Part shown: one piece after another, positions 53,339 through 62,305 of the stretch
Layout of the letters: each line of letters opens with the position of its first letter
How positions within the stretch are numbered: the first letter of the stretch is position 1
Source of the DNA: Bdellovibrionia bacterium
GTDB taxonomy: Bacteria; Bdellovibrionota; Bdellovibrionia; Bdellovibrionales; JAGQZY01
NCBI GenBank assembly: GCA_030427805.1
Contig: JAUICP010000001.1
Span: 1 to 64,000 of the forward strand
Reading direction: 5' to 3'
Length of the DNA: 64,000 bases
Notes under the pieces: generated by a model
What the model saw: the letters and a program-made list of their open reading frames with translations, nothing else
The model's database searches: none
Told to the model about the DNA's origin: nothing
Program-made: the position numbers and the translations under genes

Positions 53339-54847
53339 ATGAGGAAAAATAGTGAGTCACTTAAAACCCGCTCTGAAAGCTTATTTCGTCTACTCGGAAT
53401 GGGCTTAGGATTCTCTTTACTTTGTAGTTCGCTTCTTGGTGGCATCCTTTGGTGGAAACACCTCCAGGAACAAAGAAATGAGCTCAACCGTTTGGGCCTG
53501 GGAACTGCAATTAAAGCGGAAAAAAAGATCTTCCCCGAATTTAGCTTTATTGAGGGAGCCCCTCTCACTTTCGAGCCCATTAAAGTCAAAGAACTCAGTG
53601 AAATTGATTCTAATGATGAAATTGAGGAACACCTTGGGCAAACCGTTGAGGTTTCAAAAAAGGAAGAACTCAATCGAGGTCATATCTTAAAAGATAAGAG
53701 CCAGCGAATTGATGATGCCTTCAGTATTCCCAAGGGAATGTACTGGAGAGTGGCCTTTTGGTTTGATATTTACACAAAATATGACTCGAACAAACGAGTC
53801 ATCCACCATCAAAAATATCCATGGATTATTTTTGAAGTCGTAGATATATCACCTTTTGTTAATAAAAAAGGTGGAAGCTATTGGTCTAAAGTGGCCCGCG
53901 GAGAAAGGCATGTTTCGAAAGTTGCTAACAAAGTTAGGACTCGATTGAAACGACTGGCAAATAGGAAGTCCTATAGAGGCCTTAAAGGCAGTGATCGACG
54001 CTACTATAATCTTCTCAAGCGAATACCGGGAAAACGAAAAAGAGTCATTAAGTCAGCGGCCTACTCCATTCGCTCACAAACTGGACAAAAAGATCATTTT
54101 CAAAAGGGTTTAACCAGAAGTGCTCGTTACTTTCCGGCGATGGAACAAATTTTTTCTAATAACAATCTTCCAACTGAACTTGTTCGACTTCCATTGACAG
54201 AAAGCAGCTTTAATTTGTACGCAACGAGCAAGGTCGGCGCCAGTGGTATTTGGCAGTTTATGCCCGGTATCGGATCACGCATGATGAAAGTCAGCAAGAC
54301 AATCGATGAAAGACGTTCACCACTAAAATCAACAGAAGCTGCCGCCCGGCTACTCAAAGAGAACTATACAATACTTTGGAGGAAATGGCCTCTTGCTGTA
54401 ACAGCTTATAATCACGGTCCCGGTGGAGTTAAGTTGGCCTCTCGAAGAGCTCGATCTCGCCAGCTTGGAGACATAATTTACAGATATCGGTCTAAGAGAT
54501 TTAGCTTTGCTTCATCAAATTTCTACGCTTCTTATTTAGCGGCCCTTCACGCAGAAAAGTATAAGGAACACCTCTACGACGACTTAAAAGTGCAACTCCC
54601 CATCTATCCGCGGGAGTATCGACTCGTTAAAACTCAAAGAGCCAAAACCCTAGTAGCTCGTCTCAACCTCGAACACGAGTTGTTTTACACTTACAACCCT
54701 GATTTAAAGGTCGCACTAAAAAAGAATTCAAAACTCCCAAAGGGACTAAGGATTTTCATACCGCGTTCTCATAAGCTTGATTTAATTGATTTTAAAAAGC
54801 TCCTAAGAGCCGAAGAAGACCGGTTTCTTACAATCCGTGAGTCATAA
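53339..54847 (+). CDS. mltD: Lytic transglycosylase, MltD-like
   Basis: A 502-residue envelope enzyme with an N-terminal membrane segment (residues about 21-38), a long basic region, an SLT catalytic domain (about 260-400) and a C-terminal part that resembles one LysM wall-binding repeat (AKTLVARLNLEHELFYTYNPDL, KLPKGLRIFIP). The SLT domain has LPLTESSFN with the catalytic Glu, ASGIWQFMPGIG and VTAYNHGPGGV. MltD enzymes usually carry LysM repeats, here one at most. Its last 20 bases overlap the end of the converging gene. Confidence 0.9.
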   Translation: MRKNSESLKTRSESLFRLLGMGLGFSLLCSSLLGGILWWKHLQEQRNELNRLGLGTAIKAEKKIFPEFSFIEGAPLTFEPIKVKELSEIDSNDEIEEHLGQTVEVSKKEELNRGHILKDKSQRIDDAFSIPKGMYWRVAFWFDIYTKYDSNKRVIHHQKYPWIIFEVVDISPFVNKKGGSYWSKVARGERHVSKVANKVRTRLKRLANRKSYRGLKGSDRRYYNLLKRIPGKRKRVIKSAAYSIRSQTGQKDHFQKGLTRSARYFPAMEQIFSNNNLPTELVRLPLTESSFNLYATSKVGASGIWQFMPGIGSRMMKVSKTIDERRSPLKSTEAAARLLKENYTILWRKWPLAVTAYNHGPGGVKLASRRARSRQLGDIIYRYRSKRFSFASSNFYASYLAALHAEKYKEHLYDDLKVQLPIYPREYRLVKTQRAKTLVARLNLEHELFYTYNPDLKVALKKNSKLPKGLRIFIPRSHKLDLIDFKKLLRAEEDRFLTIRES

Positions 54848-57173
54848 CAGAGACGATATTAGGCTCTACTAGAGTTAAGTTGCTGGAGTAAGCCTTGTCT
54901 TCAGGATCTAAGGAATCGACTAATACTGACTTTATCCCCTGCTCAACATTGAGAATAATATAACCAACTGCCTTTCTTTCTGAAGAATCCCTCATGAAGT
55001 CACCATTGGCATCGAAGAACAATAGTTGTGCTTCAGCAAAGCTTCGGTCTAATTCGAGCCTAAAACTTTCATCAGACTGTACAAATCCCACAATAGTCCC
55101 CAGAAGAGGGTTCTCTCTGATACTGGAATAGGAATAGGCTTCTTGAATCCACCTATTTGAAATCATAGGAACACCGATGATTGAGTCTTCCCTTTGATGG
55201 GTCAGTGTTAAGCTTCTATGAGTTTCTGTGGCGTCGACCTCTATAAATAGAGGGTCGTGTCCTCTATTAAATTCGATTCCACCCTGGCCATTACTAAAGG
55301 TTTCGTAATCCCTTTCAGACCCTAAAACTCTATAAGTTGTGGGTACTGAGTCACTACTATCGAAGGCCTCATAAAACTCAATGGGAACTTGCTTAATATC
55401 TCTAATATTAAAATCGAGGCGAGATACGGTTTTGTTTTCGACGGGAATCACCTTGAGGTCCGATACACTGCTATCTATTTTGACTTCAATACCAGTAGAT
55501 CCCGTTTCTACATTTACAAAGACAAATAGACCATTACTCGAAGTCGACTGTAGAGAAGGATCTGGTAAGAAGTCTTCATTAAAATAAATGGGTCTGGCTT
55601 GATCTTCACTATCAGATTTAACAACCGCACCGGAAACTTCTTTATTATCTTTTCGCACAACGCCCCAGATAACACCCTTTTCTTTAGCTTCTGACATTTC
55701 GTTTCGATCAAATATCAGTCCAAACAGAGACGAAATTAACTTTTCTGAATAGAGCTCAACATCTTCTGAAATTCCAGTTTTAGTATATTGAAGGGTCGAC
55801 CAATACTCCTTGTGGCTAACTCGGATAAGAGAAAGAGAAGAGTCCTGAGCATCAATATCAAGATAACTTCCATCTTGTACGCTTCGAACTGACTGCTCAA
55901 ATCCTAGTAATTCCACCTTTGCATTAGGAATAGTACTGCGACCATTAATCCCAGATCCCGCGGCAAATATTTGCCCCGTAAATCCAAATGCCATCGGTTT
56001 TATATCGATGAAGTATCCTGTTACTTCAACTTGGTTTTTTTCTGATAGGAGCTGATTGATCGGCACCGATCCCTTACCCAAGGCTGCTCCCTGATTATTT
56101 CTTAGTTCGGCAACGAGAAGGCCGCGATTTTCTTCAACGTATATTTCAAATTCACCCTCATCGAGGTAAACCTGACCAAACTCTTTTCTTTCGTTTTTAT
56201 AAGTTCGATAGATAACAATATGGTCGCCATCACCTGCTAGGGCTAATCCCTCACGAAGTTCAATTCGCCCCTTCAGAGCCATTGATTTTTTCGTTAAAGG
56301 GTCTTCTTTAGCTGAGAATACCGAAAGATCTTCATTCGCCAGAGAATCTTCTTTCGGAGCCTTCGCCTGTTTATCTGAGCTTGGCTGAGGTGGTTTAGGA
56401 TTAAGTTGGTTGTTTCTATGAACAACCCACTTTGTTTTACCGTTTTCTCCCTTACCGACAATTTTTTCGGATTGAGCTAAAGACATGCCGGGCTCTTTCT
56501 CAGTTGAAAAGGCACTTTTCATTTCTACGACATCGCTAAATACTTTTCTTGGATTCGTATTTTTCTTTTCAAGTGCGGCCATCTTCTGCTGAGAATCATA
56601 TTCTTTGTAAGTGGCTCTTCTATTTTCACTCGGTCTCTTTTTAGATTGATTAACTTTAGCAAGGTATGAAGGCTGCACTTCTTCTGCATTGCGAACCCGA
56701 TCATCTTCTAATTTAAGGCTAAATTTCACACCTTCTTCTGAAAGAGCCTTTGCGATATTGATCTTCATTGGCTTGAAGCGATACTTAGTATTTAGAATCG
56801 GCGGTATTTTAGAACTCGCAATATTCCTTTTAACTTTGCTGGCTTTGCCGCGTAAAGCTAAGGCCAACCTTCCGATTGAATCGGATTCGATTCTTAATTC
56901 TGTAGCGGGGATGTCTTCGGGAATCCACGGCTTATTTAGTGACTGTTCAATAGCCTCATCTAGATACTCATCAGCAATGACTGAGTAGGCAGGTGAAGAT
57001 GGGTTTATATTAAAAGTAAAACCACTAATAAATTTTCTATAATCGCGAGCTTCATGGGATTTTGGAAAGAACACTGAAAGAACAAATACACCGAGAAGAA
57101 CTTTTAAAAAGTTCTTAAATGCGAGACTTCGAATCCATGAACCTATGAGGTTCTGCACGTCCATTTGTTCCAT
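54828..57173 (-). CDS. Large secreted protein with carboxypeptidase-regulatory-like repeats
   Basis: A 781-residue exported protein. A membrane segment lies at about residues 22-38. Residues 40-300 are rich in Lys, Ser and Pro and look partly disordered. From about 305 several beta-rich stretches resemble CarboxypepD_reg or Ig-like domains: GRIELREGLALAG, NAKVELLGFEQSVRSVQDGSYL, GVIWGVVRKDNKEVSGAVV followed by STSSNGLFVFVNVETG. Such domains often adorn surface proteins. It is the last gene of the long minus-strand operon. The family is not one I recognise. Confidence 0.78.
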   Translation of the reverse strand: MEQMDVQNLIGSWIRSLAFKNFLKVLLGVFVLSVFFPKSHEARDYRKFISGFTFNINPSSPAYSVIADEYLDEAIEQSLNKPWIPEDIPATELRIESDSIGRLALALRGKASKVKRNIASSKIPPILNTKYRFKPMKINIAKALSEEGVKFSLKLEDDRVRNAEEVQPSYLAKVNQSKKRPSENRRATYKEYDSQQKMAALEKKNTNPRKVFSDVVEMKSAFSTEKEPGMSLAQSEKIVGKGENGKTKWVVHRNNQLNPKPPQPSSDKQAKAPKEDSLANEDLSVFSAKEDPLTKKSMALKGRIELREGLALAGDGDHIVIYRTYKNERKEFGQVYLDEGEFEIYVEENRGLLVAELRNNQGAALGKGSVPINQLLSEKNQVEVTGYFIDIKPMAFGFTGQIFAAGSGINGRSTIPNAKVELLGFEQSVRSVQDGSYLDIDAQDSSLSLIRVSHKEYWSTLQYTKTGISEDVELYSEKLISSLFGLIFDRNEMSEAKEKGVIWGVVRKDNKEVSGAVVKSDSEDQARPIYFNEDFLPDPSLQSTSSNGLFVFVNVETGSTGIEVKIDSSVSDLKVIPVENKTVSRLDFNIRDIKQVPIEFYEAFDSSDSVPTTYRVLGSERDYETFSNGQGGIEFNRGHDPLFIEVDATETHRSLTLTHQREDSIIGVPMISNRWIQEAYSYSSIRENPLLGTIVGFVQSDESFRLELDRSFAEAQLLFFDANGDFMRDSSERKAVGYIILNVEQGIKSVLVDSLDPEDKAYSSNLTLVEPNIVSVMTHGL

Positions 57174-57208
57174 CCTGGAAAATAATAAAATCTACTAATT
57201 CAGTATAC

Positions 57209-57643
57209 TTAGAAGGCCCGGAAATCGTCAATGAGGTCTCTATTGTTTGGACGTTTAGCTAAGAAGTCCCGAAACAAATCTTTGATCTCACGAGCCAGTT
57301 TTGAGCTCTCCCCGACTCTGGTATAGCGCCTTCCGGAACGCTTTTCTATGATGACTTCAAAGGTAACATCATAGGGGCGAGAGTCGCCGAGAATAGTAAT
57401 CTTAGAATAGGCTCTATATCTAGAACGAGTAGCGTCTGCGGAAAAGTCCCCTTTCCGCGAAAAGTACTCAGAAAAAAAGGTTCTGCCGTTTAAGCTCGTT
57501 CTACGGACTCCCCGAGGGGAAGCATAATCGGCAGCTCTTTTGAGAAAATTCACTGGCTTTTGCAAATTATCGATTCTTGTAGAAGCACAGCCTACAAGAA
57601 CCGTTGTCGAGATGATTGCCAGTAATATTAATAGTTTACGCAT
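57209..57643 (-). CDS. Lipoprotein
   Basis: A 144-residue protein with lipobox TVLVGC (Cys19). The mature part is basic (many Arg and Lys) with a central region RTSLNGRTFFSEYFSRKGD and KITILGDSRPYDVTFEVIIEKRSG, probably a beta-sandwich. It lies 23 bp after the transaldolase-like gene. I do not recognise the family. Confidence 0.78.
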   Translation of the reverse strand: MRKLLILLAIISTTVLVGCASTRIDNLQKPVNFLKRAADYASPRGVRRTSLNGRTFFSEYFSRKGDFSADATRSRYRAYSKITILGDSRPYDVTFEVIIEKRSGRRYTRVGESSKLAREIKDLFRDFLAKRPNNRDLIDDFRAF

Positions 57644-57666
57644 TGAGTATTCAAACCTTAGTTTGG

Positions 57667-58314
57667 CTATCCATTAGGAATTTGTGCGGCATCAGCTAGG
57701 AATTTTTGGATACCCTTTTCTGTGAGTGGGTGGTCAATCATCTGTTGCATCACCTTATATGGACAAGTCACGATGTCTGCTCCCATGAGGGCCGAGTCAA
57801 GGACGTGCATTGGGTGACGAACACTCGCTACCAACACTTCAGTGTCATAATTATAGGTCGAGTAAATCTGAGTGATCTGATTAATAAGACCCATTCCATC
57901 ATTTGCAATGTCATCAAGACGTCCTACAAATGGAGAGCAAAGTGTCGCTCCTGCTTTAGCGACCAAAAGCGCTTGCAGGGGAGAGAATATAAGGGTCACA
58001 TTCGTCTTAATTCCATCAGAAGCGAGTCTTCTTACCGCAACTAGACCTTGGTCGCACATAGGTATCTTAACCACAACATTGTCAGCAATTTTTGCGAGCT
58101 CAACACCTTCTTTGACCATACCATCTAGATCAGTGCTAATTACCTCAGCTGAAACTAAGCCGGAGACCTCTTTGCATATCTCAGCTATTACATCTTTGTT
58201 TGATTTTCCAGTTTTAGCCACGAGGGAAGGGTTAGTGGTTACACCATCAACTAATCCACGAGCGTTAGCTTCTCTAATTTCTTCAATATCAGCCGTATCG
58301 ATATAAAACTTCAT
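57667..58314 (-). CDS. tal: Transaldolase/fructose-6-phosphate aldolase (TalC type)
   Basis: A 215-residue small class I aldolase of the TalC/Fsa group. It begins [16 protein letters not shown] and has [13 protein letters not shown] (about 22-34), the Schiff-base Lys83 in [19 protein letters not shown] and SPFVGRLDD. It could transfer dihydroxyacetone units in the pentose-phosphate pathway or cleave fructose 6-phosphate; sequence cannot settle which. It follows the degenerate HPPK gene by 41 bp. Confidence 0.93.
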   Translation of the reverse strand: MKFYIDTADIEEIREANARGLVDGVTTNPSLVAKTGKSNKDVIAEICKEVSGLVSAEVISTDLDGMVKEGVELAKIADNVVVKIPMCDQGLVAVRRLASDGIKTNVTLIFSPLQALLVAKAGATLCSPFVGRLDDIANDGMGLINQITQIYSTYNYDTEVLVASVRHPMHVLDSALMGADIVTCPYKVMQQMIDHPLTEKGIQKFLADAAQIPNG

Positions 58315-58355
58315 AGGATCTCCTCTAAATTCAGATGCCTTCAGATTTATTGATC

Positions 58356-58883
58356 TTAATAAGAAAAATCAAGAAGGCTTTTCCCTTGGGCGTAAAAGAC
58401 ACCCCAATTTTTGTTTTTAATTTGCGAACTTAGCTTAGCTAAACTCTCTTTAAGAACTGGATGCTCCATATCTCCGGCAATTTCAGCTGCAGGAACCAGT
58501 ATGTGCGGTTTGAGGTGGAGTTTTGGGTAGGGTAGAGTTAAATCGGGATTCATCAGTAAAAGGTCATCAAATAACAGCAAATAGAGAAGGGCGGCGCGTT
58601 GCGTCTTCATTTCATCAATATTGGTTTCAATATTTGATAGATAGGCAAAAAGACTCTGTGGTTCCAAGTCGGTTTTAAGGCGAATTGCAATGGCCAAGCG
58701 ACCAAAAAGTTTGAAGTTATCTGACCTTAGGTTTTCCGCCTGCTCCGGCAAGACTCGATAAATACTCGAGAGTTTTTCAACATCAGCGAACTGGGAGACC
58801 GTATCGACTAACTCCTTGAGACGAGCTACTCCACTTCCATAGTAAACTTCAATACCAACAATTGCACTGTGGTAAGACTTAAT
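58356..58883 (-). CDS. Degenerate HPPK (FolK)-like protein, apparent ATT start
   Basis: A 175-residue protein related to 6-hydroxymethyl-dihydropterin pyrophosphokinase by pattern: SSIYRV (near 39-44), the [20 protein letters not shown] strand, then [30 protein letters not shown], where FolK has TVPHYDMKNRGFMLWPLFEIAPEL. But the catalytic stretch of FolK (PRTLDLDI, with two Mg-binding Asp) reads RAALLYLLL here, so it should not be an active kinase. The frame opens at a TAG close to the dapB end; the best start is ATT at 58881-58883 with AGGGGG five bases upstream. TTG at 58751 would remove the first 44 residues. Confidence 0.7.
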   Translation of the reverse strand: MKSYHSAIVGIEVYYGSGVARLKELVDTVSQFADVEKLSSIYRVLPEQAENLRSDNFKLFGRLAIAIRLKTDLEPQSLFAYLSNIETNIDEMKTQRAALLYLLLFDDLLLMNPDLTLPYPKLHLKPHILVPAAEIAGDMEHPVLKESLAKLSSQIKNKNWGVFYAQGKSLLDFSY

Positions 58884-58898
58884 GGAATCCCCCTAAAA

Positions 58899-59597
58899 CT
58901 ACTTTAATAAGTCAGCCAAATGATATTGGCCAGGACTCTGATCAACTAACCAACTTGCAGCGCGTACGGCACCGCGAGCAAAAACACTCCGATTTAATGC
59001 TGAATGTTCAATGATGATGTGCTCTTCGTCGGTCATAGCATGGACCTTGTGAATACCATATATTCCACCCCCACGAATTGCCAAGGGTCGGGGAACCTTT
59101 TTTTTCACAGTTTTACGTAAAGTCTTTTGTAAAAAAAGGGCAGTGCCGGATGGTTTGTCCAATTTTTTATTATGATGAAATTCTTCAATTTGAAAATCTG
59201 CTTCGTCAAAAGACTCCAAATTTTTAATCATCTCATTGATGACCGCAACACCGAGACTCATGTTTGGCGCCCATAATATGGGAATTTCCTTTCCAGCCGT
59301 CTCAATACTCTGCAATTGCTTGGCATCTAATCCTGTAGTGCCAGATACAAGCGGCAACTTATTCTTTCTGCAGAAATTTAGAAGTTTGGTGAAGACCGTG
59401 GGCAAGGAAAAATCGATGACTAAATCGACTCCGTTCGGCTTTTTCTCAGGGAGAGACTTTACAACGGACTTTGATTTTTCAGCAGCTTTCGCGAGACCAC
59501 CTGCAAATTTAAGTGCAGAGTGGTCTTCTAAAAGACCAGCAACCTCTTGTCCCATTCTCCCGGAATATCCAGAAACAAAGACGCCTCGCTTTTTCAA
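58899..59597 (-). CDS. dapB: 4-hydroxy-tetrahydrodipicolinate reductase
   Basis: A 232-residue reductase of the lysine and meso-DAP route, using NAD(P)H. The Rossmann start is VFVSGYSGRMGQEV; the substrate site is EEFHHNKKLDKPSGTALFL (about 136-154). The last step of the C-terminal domain is intact. It overlaps dapA by 4 bp. It is shorter than E. coli DapB (273), as in many bacteria. Confidence 0.95.
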   Translation of the reverse strand: MKKRGVFVSGYSGRMGQEVAGLLEDHSALKFAGGLAKAAEKSKSVVKSLPEKKPNGVDLVIDFSLPTVFTKLLNFCRKNKLPLVSGTTGLDAKQLQSIETAGKEIPILWAPNMSLGVAVINEMIKNLESFDEADFQIEEFHHNKKLDKPSGTALFLQKTLRKTVKKKVPRPLAIRGGGIYGIHKVHAMTDEEHIIIEHSALNRSVFARGAVRAASWLVDQSPGQYHLADLLK

Positions 59598-60475
59598 GAA
59601 AGTACTCCTATTTCTTTGAGACTCGTTTCGAGCTCTGGAAGGAACTGCTCACTTAAACTAGTCATGGGCAAACGAAGTTCATGGGAGCGGATAATTCCCA
59701 TCATTTTCAGGGCCGCTTTGACTGGTATTGGATTTGATTCAATATAAAGCATTTTTAAAACTTGATCGTATTTTTTAAATTCTTCTAAGGCTTTCTCAGA
59801 ATTTCCACTTCGTGCTTCTGAAATAAGGTGAGTCATTTCCTTAGGAAATATATGGGAGCAAACTGAAATAACACCATGGCCACCTTTTGCACAAAGCTCA
59901 ACGCTGGTCCCATCATCACCACTTGTCACCAAAAACCCTGGACCGCATTCATCTAAAGTCTGCTGTCCGAAGGCGACATCGCCAGTCGCATCTTTCACTC
60001 CCATAATATTAGGACGTCGAGAAAGCTCCTTTAAGGCCTCAAGTTCAATTCTCACCTGTGTTCGACCGGGAACATTATAAAGTAAAACTGGGAGAGAGGT
60101 GAATTCACTGACCGTGCGAAAATGTTCAGTAATTCCCCTTTGAGTCGGCTTGTTATAATAGGGAGTCACTACTAAAACAGCATCAGCTCCGAGCTCTTCC
60201 GCTTTTTTAGTTCGATCAACTGTGCTTCTCGTACAGTTCGTACCGGTACCGAAAATAAGTGGAACCTGGCCAGAAACCTCGGATTTCACAAAGTCAAAGA
60301 TCGCTTCCGACTCACTCGCCGTCAGCGTCGGAGATTCACCTGTAGTTCCATTAACGACAAAACCCTCGACTCCATTATCGAGCTGATGTTTTATAAGTTG
60401 CTTCAAAGAAGTAAAATCCACATCACCACTTATATATGGGGTCACTAGAGCTGTAAAAACACCTTCAAACTTCAT
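59594..60475 (-). CDS. dapA: 4-hydroxy-tetrahydrodipicolinate synthase
   Basis: A 293-residue TIM-barrel aldolase condensing pyruvate and aspartate semialdehyde. Features: FTALVTPYISGDVD, VNGTTGESPTLTASE, the LYNVPGRT (Tyr) loop and the Schiff-base Lys in IMGVKDATGD. It overlaps dapF by 11 bp. Length and motifs match the family closely. Confidence 0.97.
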   Translation of the reverse strand: MKFEGVFTALVTPYISGDVDFTSLKQLIKHQLDNGVEGFVVNGTTGESPTLTASESEAIFDFVKSEVSGQVPLIFGTGTNCTRSTVDRTKKAEELGADAVLVVTPYYNKPTQRGITEHFRTVSEFTSLPVLLYNVPGRTQVRIELEALKELSRRPNIMGVKDATGDVAFGQQTLDECGPGFLVTSGDDGTSVELCAKGGHGVISVCSHIFPKEMTHLISEARSGNSEKALEEFKKYDQVLKMLYIESNPIPVKAALKMMGIIRSHELRLPMTSLSEQFLPELETSLKEIGVLS

Positions 60476-61313
60476 TGTTAAAAAAATCCTTGTTGAGTTG
60501 TCCTTTGTATACGATACGCGCTGGTCCTTTTAAATAGACCTTGTTGTTTTTCTGGTCGATGCGCACGTTAAGCCTACCACCAGGGTTTGAAACATCAATC
60601 TGATCTTCTTTAGTTTGAAATAAATCGACGATAGCAGCCGCCATAACACCTGTTCCACAGGACAACGTGTAATCTTCGACACCGCGCTCAAAGGTAATGG
60701 CATTGAGATGATCCTTAGCTTCTTTTTTGTACAAGGTAACATTAGCGCCAGCCTCGCCAAGACGGGGGTGATTTCGGATCGACTCAATTTTCGGCTTTAA
60801 CTCTTTTCTAATGGGCCAATAGGCAGACTCGATAACAACGTGAGGAACGCCAGTATTGATAAACCAACTTCGCCTGGTTCCATTCATTAGGCCGACATCA
60901 AATTCTTCGGGCTCAAAACTGGGAACCTCAATGGCTACCTCTATTAAGTCACCGGCCTTTTTAGCTTCCACCGGCCCGATGTCAGTGAGAAAATTAACGG
61001 AATCACTTTTATTAAAAAACTCCATGCCGACAAGGCCAATACAACGGGCGGCATTTCCACACATCTCAGCCCGCGAACCATCGGCATTAAAAAAATCCCA
61101 CTGAAAATCTTCGCCCGTTTTTGTGTCCTTAATAAAAACGACTCCATCACAGCCTAAACCAAACTTCGGTGTAGATAATTTTTTTACGAGCTGAATTTGA
61201 TCAACAGACTCTACTGCTTTCTTAACTCCAGGTTCCCGTAGGTCAAGTACTGCAAAATCATTCCCGGCACCTTCAATTTTCCAAAATGAAAAGTCTGTAA
61301 ACTCATTGGCCAT
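60465..61313 (-). CDS. dapF: Diaminopimelate epimerase
   Basis: A 282-residue cofactor-free epimerase making meso-DAP for lysine and peptidoglycan. The two catalytic cysteines are in AEMCGNAARC and LSCGTGVMAAA. The start IEGAGNDFAVLD follows the family's GxGNDF. It overlaps the LptM-like gene upstream by 11 bp and dapA downstream by 11 bp, so the four are translated together. Confidence 0.96.
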   Translation of the reverse strand: MANEFTDFSFWKIEGAGNDFAVLDLREPGVKKAVESVDQIQLVKKLSTPKFGLGCDGVVFIKDTKTGEDFQWDFFNADGSRAEMCGNAARCIGLVGMEFFNKSDSVNFLTDIGPVEAKKAGDLIEVAIEVPSFEPEEFDVGLMNGTRRSWFINTGVPHVVIESAYWPIRKELKPKIESIRNHPRLGEAGANVTLYKKEAKDHLNAITFERGVEDYTLSCGTGVMAAAIVDLFQTKEDQIDVSNPGGRLNVRIDQKNNKVYLKGPARIVYKGQLNKDFFNNEV

Positions 61314-61509
61314 TAGACGGTCCTTTCTTCTTCTTTTTATCCTGCGGCTTCAACTCTCTGATTCCCGCCTCATCATACATGGGCTCGCCACGACCTATAT
61401 AAGGCGGCTCTAGCGGTGGTTGAGGATCACCTTTTACTCCACAGCCCATCATTAACAGTAGAAGTGTTAGGCCAATTAAATTGAGGCTCTTTGATTTGAT
61501 TGCAGACAT
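61303..61509 (-). CDS. lptM: LptM (YifL)-like lipoprotein
   Basis: A 68-residue lipoprotein with signal peptide and lipobox LLMMGC. The mature N-terminus reads CGVKGDPQPPLEPP, matching the LptM pattern CGxKGxLxxP. LptM stabilises the oxidised LptDE translocon for LPS export in the outer membrane. In E. coli its gene is also just before dapF, so synteny supports the call. The C-terminus is a Lys-rich tail (KKKKKGPSNGQ). Confidence 0.85.
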   Translation of the reverse strand: MSAIKSKSLNLIGLTLLLLMMGCGVKGDPQPPLEPPYIGRGEPMYDEAGIRELKPQDKKKKKGPSNGQ

Positions 61510-62285
61510 AAATCATAGCTCCATCGATATAGTATTTTCTTTTTCAGTGATAGCTTCTTACATTGATAGAGGTAGTTTTTATAGAGAGCGACATCCTCTT
61601 TGTTTAAAGCCTTTAAAATATACCACTCCCAATAGGTGGTTTCCGGGAAGTCAGTATCTAGGGATTTTCCATTTTTAATGAGTTCTAAAGCAATATCATA
61701 ATTCTTATTGGCTATCGCTGATTTGACTCGAAGAATAGTAAAGTGAAGATTAAACTGGCTTCGATCTGTACTACTCAATCCTTCTTTTTCATTTTCAGAA
61801 AATAGGTTGTAATCACCTCGACAGGCTTTAAGTTGTAACTCAATTAACTGCCTCTTACCCGACGCTGGCCAACTCGCCTGAAAGTTATCAAATATTTTTT
61901 TTGCTTCGCTGCAATTCCGTAAACGAAGATTTACAAGGATATTGGCAATGACTAATTCATAATTATTGGGCTCAGATGAAAATGCTTTTTCTAAGTGGCT
62001 CTTTGCTAAACTCGTATCGTTAAAGAATTGGGAGAGGCCTATTTGATAGTCTTTTTGCGCGTCATCCGTAAAAAAAATCGTTTCAATTCTACGTAGCTGA
62101 CCTTCGACACTCGCCCTCTGTTCATCGGACAAATTTTCTTTCTCAAGCTCTTCGTGAAGAATTTTAATCGCCTTCATTCTCTGTTTACTGAGAATCAACT
62201 TTTCTAGCTTGTTCTCCAATTTTTCATCGGCCAGTGAAGGAGTTGAAAGTATAAAAAATAGACTAAAAAGGACTTGGAATAACAC
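61476..62285 (-). CDS. Exported helical-repeat protein
   Basis: A 269-residue protein with a signal peptide (residues 2-19) and a helical mature part that resembles TPR or SEL1 repeats: AKSHLEKAFSSEPNNYELVIANILV at about 94-118 is the best unit. Many Lys and Asn. The stop overlaps the lptM start by 34 bp. It is the gene directly after ftsK. Function not known. Confidence 0.72.
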   Translation of the reverse strand: MLFQVLFSLFFILSTPSLADEKLENKLEKLILSKQRMKAIKILHEELEKENLSDEQRASVEGQLRRIETIFFTDDAQKDYQIGLSQFFNDTSLAKSHLEKAFSSEPNNYELVIANILVNLRLRNCSEAKKIFDNFQASWPASGKRQLIELQLKACRGDYNLFSENEKEGLSSTDRSQFNLHFTILRVKSAIANKNYDIALELIKNGKSLDTDFPETTYWEWYILKALNKEDVALYKNYLYQCKKLSLKKKILYRWSYDLCLQSNQRASI

Positions 62286-62305
62286 GGACTGATTATTACA
62301 TTTCT

